From Parasitella parasitica (Eukaryota; Mucoromycota; Mucoromycetes; Mucorales; Mucoraceae), in assembly GCA_025201805.1 (NCBI GenBank), contig MU619290.1, forward strand, positions 89,400-153,399: a stretch of 64,000 nucleotides of DNA, written 5' to 3'. Below are positions 59,301 to 64,000 of this stretch, piece after piece; within the stretch, counting starts at the first letter, position 1; each line of letters opens with the position of its first letter. Position numbers and translations under genes: made by a program. The notes beneath the pieces are model-generated. The model saw nothing but the letters and a program-made list of their open reading frames with translations, did not search any database and was not told where the DNA came from.

Positions 59301-61054
59301 ATTGCTCTCAATAGTACGATGGGGAGCGGAGAAAATCTTTTATATCATAGTGCCAAAGCAGATAGAATTACACATAACGTAGTGATAGCTGATTTCTCTG
59401 ACAAGATGCCGTATAGCCCCTGGCTTGCCAAAGAATACATGTAAGCATTGCATAGCCAGTGCACAAAAAAATCACTTTTTTCTAATTCATTGTAGTCTTT
59501 CCAGCAAAGATCCCGTGGCAGCCTGCATATACAATGCAAAGGTCTGTCGGAAACACGGAAGACTTGATCTGTATAAAGTTTGGTGCCTTGCTGTTGAAAT
59601 TCTTCGTGGATGTGTTCCAGCAAAACTCCCAGAGGTGGACCGTATCATTACAGATGGACATCACGTATTGATTGATAACCTTATACCGAACGTAGCTATT
59701 ATGGACGAAAGCTGGCAACGAGACCAGCAATTAGCACAAGTGCGAAATATGCTTTATAACGGCGGCAATGTTGCAGAGACCACAAAAAAGCAGCCGGAAC
59801 TCATTACTGCGAGACCAATGCAAAGGGTGCAATGGGGTATGCATCCGTTAGGACAAAAACTTGTGGACGCCTTGTGAGTAGATTCTGTAAATGGCACATA
59901 TACACAATTAACATGTTTTACATTCAGATTGCAACATTTCATAACCACAGGGGATATTCAAACAGCTGCAATGCTCTCATGTACTTTTCAGGTACGGCCA
60001 AACAAAGTGCCTTCCGCGTTATTTGGACAAAAGGTAGAACAAAACTATTTTGCATCTATCAACAAATTGTTGAATTGACAGTATTTTGTTTTAGCCTATC
60101 TCGGTTGATAAATCTCCAGAAACAGAGTTGGATTACTTTTCTCTGAAGTTGAATCATCGAAATTTAAATCAGAGTAACCAACACACTCTTCGAGCAAATT
60201 CCGGCCCTAATACAGATGCAACAGAGAGAATATCACTGGCGCCCATCAGTGCTTCTTACGGAGCTAAATCCAGTAATATGCTCTCATATCTATGGGACAG
60301 CAATGACAGCATAAAACGACTCTCCCCCACTGAAAAGTTAACTGATGTTCCCAACGAATCTTCCAATAAACGGAACTCTCGACTCAATAAGTCGTGGACA
60401 TACAGTCATCCCAAGTTAAGAATACCAAGCAACACGGCTCCCGGCATTCGACATATTGTTGGAAGTCTGGGCTCACATTCCTCCCCATTATCATCACCTG
60501 TCGTGCAAACTCCCACGACTCCACTATTTGACAAGGAAGGCAAGATCCTTCAAGACACTAGTGAAATGAAAATTGAATATACCAATATGGAGTACTTTGA
60601 CAGCGAACGCGTCTTTGCAAATAATCATATACCACTAATGGATACCAAAGGGATGGCACAAAGGGATTTGTTGCGTCTAAACTATGCGGATATGCTGTAC
60701 AGATGGAATTTGCTGGATCAAAGAGCAGAAGTGCTTCGTTTTCTCAATCATCAGCCATTTCCTGCAGATAAAGAAGTCGCTTCAACCAATATCCAAGTAT
60801 CTTGCTATGCTTGTGGTACTGAACTATCCAGTAATGATAAATATTGCATCCAATGCCGAAAAGTTCGAAAACTGATTAGGTGCTGCTTTTGCCATATCCT
60901 TGTGAAAGGCTTGGTCAACTTTTGTATTCATTGTGGACATGGCGGTCATAGCAATCACTTGGAAAATTGGTTTGTTACCAATCGTCAAGTCTACTGTATG
61001 ACAGGCTGTGGATGCAAGTGTGCCTTGGAGTCATTAGAGATCAACAATAACTGA
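56327..61054 (+). CDS. MTC5: WDR59/MTC5 subunit of GATOR2 (SEACAT)
   Basis: Large scaffold of GATOR2/SEACAT, which relays amino-acid status to TORC1 at the vacuole. The N-terminal WD40 propeller spans many short exons: AGRQGLVVIDLEDP (joined across an intron), MSKWEVADVQWSPHIARESW, ISDINWSPHQPDVLATCSVD, HLWDLREPQ, KKIYGIDWSRQNDHDIVTCS, QLVTWSKDQNLRLWPV. An RWD domain follows (VAEEMSSVLNKYLSVGVKTE; IRFSPQYPDNSPPEFDIQKN), then a linker and helices (DPVAACIYNAKVCRKHGRLD). It ends with a zinc-rich C-terminal RING-like domain: CYACGTELSSNDKYCIQC, CCFCHILVKGLVNFCIHCGH and CMTGCGCKCALE. This order is unique to WDR59/Mtc5. Individual intron ends are not all resolved. Confidence 0.9.
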
Positions 61055-61234
61055 ATTCCTGTTGTTATATGTTTGTAATAAAAAAGTAAAATGCGAATCC
61101 TTGAAGAAAATTATTTGCTGCGTTTGATCATCGAGGTATGATAACCAAATCTTGAACCTAAATCTATAACTTATGAGCAGGTACATGCTTTTTTATTTAT
61201 TTATTTATTACTCCTTTAGTTGATAATATATTCC
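61055..61234. other. Spacer after WDR59 with TTTA repeat
   Basis: 3' region of WDR59. A (TTTA)n run lies at 61191-61208. No gene seen. Confidence 0.5.
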
Positions 61235-61560
61235 AGAATGCATATTCAACGCTTGTCTGTATTCGCCCCCGTAAAGTGACAATGTTTGTTGCTTTTACAA
61301 GAGCCCATAACTGCTCGATTGGGTCCAGCTCTAGCGTAAATACATTACTATATAGCCTCTGCTCTCACTTTTCTTATCATTGGATGGGACTTATGAATAG
61401 TACAGTTATCCATCACAAGATAATTACAAAATGGCCTCCATCTATGTCCATGATATCAACAAGCTCTTTCATGAGTATTACAAAATGAGCAATATGTACC
61501 CTTTGGTGCTCAATTGTTGTTTCCACTACTCTCCTTAATGTCATCGTACTCTGAAGACGT
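61235..61560 (-). pseudogene. Heavily decayed Tc1/IS630-type transposase fragment
   Basis: Reading the minus strand from about 61490 in shifting frames, I recover KELVDIMDIDGGHFVIIL, then DNCTIHKSHPMIRKVRAE-like text, then FTLELDPIEQLWALVKAT. This is the order of a DDE_3 transposase core (second Asp region DN..IH, then the D/E-PIEQ-W motif). Stops and frameshifts are frequent, and I found no inverted repeats around it. It differs in sequence from the element at 22217-23497, so it is another, older family member. Confidence 0.65.
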
Positions 61561-63157
61561 TTAACTGATAGTATTCTTAACATTGAAAGTAAAGCTTTCT
61601 AGCTTGCGTTGTTGAGATAACATAATAAAGCACAACTCAAATCATATCACTATCTAGGCAAAAACTTTAATTGTGCTTGCATGGATGGACTTCTGTTCTC
61701 GAGCCACATAAAACTTTTTGGTTTTGCCACTAGTAGATGTGTAGTCCTGGTGTCTTTCGAGTTGTTACGAGAAGAAGCCATGCAGTGAACTTTGAGATGT
61801 GCTCCAGTTGCAATGGCAGCGTGCTGCTGAGATTGAATTTACCACTGCGAATATAGACCTTTAGTAGCGAAGCACCTATTTCGATTGACGAGCAAAACAT
61901 GAACTTTATAAGCTATCTAGTTATGTCTTAATATGACTCAGTAGCCAAGATAATTTATAATACGGGCCCAAAAGCCATATTTGTATAGCTTCATTTTTGG
62001 ATGAAATAATTACCACCAAATCTGAAATATTACCTTTTTCCCCGCTTAAAGGCCTATAATGCAATCTCTGATATATATACAAACTATTAAGCAACAAAGA
62101 CACAACCTTCAGCCTAAATCTTCTTTTTTTAAACCATTTTACAGTATATCCGAGTCTCATTTATCTCTGACCATTTTTTAGATTCTGCTATGCTTGGACC
62201 CCAAACCTCATATTTGATTTTCAATTTTCAACTTTGGGTTGACCTTCAGGGTCATTTTTAGGTACGAATTTAGGATTCAAACTAAGGGTACAGACTGATA
62301 CTAGTATGATAGCTGTACCTCACTAGGTCTTTTGATTCTCGATATCTATCTTTGCTGTCAAGATATTGCCAAAACCAGATTTTGCGGATTTGCAGATTTT
62401 ACAGCATATGTTTCTATAACAAGTACCATATTTTGCAATTAAACCATGTCTCAGTTCTTAAGTAGAGTAATGAAGCAAGATTTGGTACACCTTCTGGTGT
62501 TAAAAATGTCGTAGTAAAGCTCGAATTGGACAAGCTTGAGGCAACTTTGTCTTTCTACGCTAAACTTTGTCCCCCTGTTTCTCAGCAAACCATTAAGACA
62601 CTTTGGTTTGAGGTATTATTAAAATCTTTTTGAAATACGATTCTCTACTAGATGTATAAGTTTTAGATAGGTGTGTAGAAAAAAATATTTTTTCATTTTT
62701 TTTCTAGCAGAGGCTTCATTTATTTTCACAACTTTCAGAGCAATAAATCGTACATAAAAATACATGATATAGCAATACAAAAATAGAGCTACAACATAGC
62801 TACCGAAAGGTTTTTGCTTGGTAAAGAAAACCAATTTTTGAGCGAGAAAATGTCGAAATACGGAATTGATTTCCACCCTTTTAAATGGCCCTTTAAACGA
62901 GCTTGTGGCTATATCTATGGTTAAGGGCATTTAATAAAAAAAAAATGGAAAAATGAAATGAAAAAGGGGGGCTAAATACCTATGAATTGATTTAAACAAT
63001 ATGAATAAACAACCTATTCCATAAATTCTAATTTTGAAGTGTTCGAAAGGCTCACTTCTTGATCTTTAAAACGACTTCAAGCTTTCTTTTTTCATAATTT
63101 TAAAGCGTGCACTTATTAATTTGAAGTTGTTTCTGTTTTATTGATTACTCAAGTATT
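61561..63157. other. AT-rich region with probable transposon debris
   Basis: 1.6 kb without a supported gene. Frames at 61921-62160 and 62619-62930 (minus) show no recognised motif. Proximity to the transposase fragment suggests eroded mobile DNA. Confidence 0.35.
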
Positions 63158-64000
63158 TTAACAGTAGCCGCCACGAAAAGAGGGGCGACCAGGACACCAA
63201 ACGATACCACATCTTGTACATTTATTTTGGCAAGTGCCACGGGACTGACCACCAGGACAACCAACGATACTGCAGGTTTGACAACGTCGATGTCTAATGG
63301 TGCGGTTTTGAACACGCGAAGTCGTTTGGATTGTCTAATGAGGAATTGCAAATGTTGGAGGAAAAAAACGTCTAGGAGCGGGTGCGATTAAACGTGGAGA
63401 TTGATTACCTGAAGAAGAGACAGGGATTTTTTGCAATACAGGTTGCGTGATTCGAGTAAAAGAAAAATGTTGAGGCTCTTGAGCGTTGACACGAGAGTTT
63501 TCTGGTACAACGACACTTCTTGAGGGGTTATGAACAAGAACATTCATCCTGCGGATTGTCAGCCTATTTGATCGCTCAGCCTCAACAATTTTTTTTGCCT
63601 GTTGTCTTTTGTTGTAGTAATTTCTTAAGAGTTCAGGTGTTTTGTAGAAGATAGCCATGCCATTGCTGATGCGAGACCAATATTTGCATAGCTTCAAGAA
63701 GTCTGGAGAGGATCTTCTTCCAAAATCATTGAATTGATTGTTGATTTGCGTGAAAATTAGATCTCTAAATATTGCCTTTTCTTCAGAGGTATGTACATGA
63801 ACGACTGCATATTTGGTTCCTTGATGTTCAGCAAGGTAGTTATAGTTTGTTAGGTTAGTATCAACTTCTGCAGTAAATGCTGCAAGTGGTAGAGCTGATA
63901 ATGCCAAAAATGCCGTCAAAGTCGTGGGTGATGTAATTGTAGAGGTGGTGGTAGATCTCCGTTGAATGTTAGTTGACCGGCTCGAAATTCTTAGCGGAAT
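63158..64000 (-). pseudogene. Partial repeat-family gene with Cys-rich zinc finger and in-frame TAG
   Basis: A minus-strand frame enters from beyond the window edge and stays open to an in-frame TAG at 63335-63337; the same frame then stays open to TAA at 63158-63160. The first part contains SSPDFLKLCKYWSRISNGMA, FYKTPELLRNYYNKRQQAKK and a Pro/Arg-rich linker. Beyond the TAG lies HRRCQTCSIVGCPGGQSRGT followed by CQNKCTRCGIVWC, a compact Cys array that looks like a zinc-binding tail. A KTPE-L-YY helix followed by such a Cys tail resembles repeat-associated proteins of Mucoromycota, perhaps transposon-derived. The TAG means the gene is broken or the two parts are joined in some other way. No function is claimed. 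Confidence 0.5.

Overview
The window is nuclear DNA of a filamentous fungus, most probably a Mucoromycota (Mucorales-like) species. Supporting signs: AT-rich intergenic DNA, genes cut by many very short GT-AG introns (about 40-80 nt), eukaryote-only gene families with fungal members (DUF2015, GT15 mannosyltransferase, Num1/Mcp5-type PH protein, Bud4/anillin-like protein), a CTC1-like telomere protein, and Tc1/mariner and Gag-type mobile elements. No bacterial or organellar features were seen. The lineage call is an inference from gene content, not from a marker search.

Layout. 0.35-6 kb: a universal stress protein (-), a DUF2015 membrane protein (+) and a long intronless CTC1-like gene (-). 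6-10 kb: AT-rich spacer and a stand-alone retrotransposon-type Gag ORF (-). 10-20 kb: a GT15 mannosyltransferase (-), nuclear poly(A) polymerase (+), an ankyrin protein with a Bud4/anillin-like C-terminus (+) and VPS55 (-), which has unusual splicing. 20-27 kb: TOM70 (+), a decayed Tc1/mariner element with long terminal inverted repeats, a SET/TAF-I histone chaperone (+), RPL18 (-) and the kinetochore gene SPC25 (+). 27-38 kb: a Num1/Mcp5-like cortical anchor (-), the USP7/Ubp15 deubiquitinase (-), the NEDD8 E2 UBC12 (-), a p24-delta cargo receptor (+) and a class V aminotransferase (-). 40-44.6 kb: a large gene joining a beta-propeller-like N-terminus to a TRP-type ion channel (+). 44.6-48.3 kb: an AT-rich gene desert with one tRNA-Ser. 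48-52 kb: an intronless four-HMA copper ATPase (-). 52-54.5 kb: two inverted relics of a PD-(D/E)XK-like family. 55-61 kb: RAD52 (-) and WDR59/MTC5 (+), divergent across 120 bp. 61-64 kb: transposon debris and a Cys-rich repeat-family gene running off the right edge.

The genes are mostly unrelated housekeeping functions, as expected in a eukaryote. Loose themes are ubiquitin/NEDD8 control (USP7, UBC12), secretory and endosomal traffic (VPS55, p24, KTR-type mannosyltransferase, Cu-ATPase), spindle and cell cortex (SPC25, Num1-like, Bud4-like), and genome maintenance (CTC1-like, RAD52, SET). The most striking observations are the VPS55 gene model (a 1-nt exon plus a GC-AG intron), a long hairpin in RPL18 intron 1, and the propeller-TRP channel fusion. 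Exon joins quoted here were checked by reading-frame continuity only; no transcript data were available.
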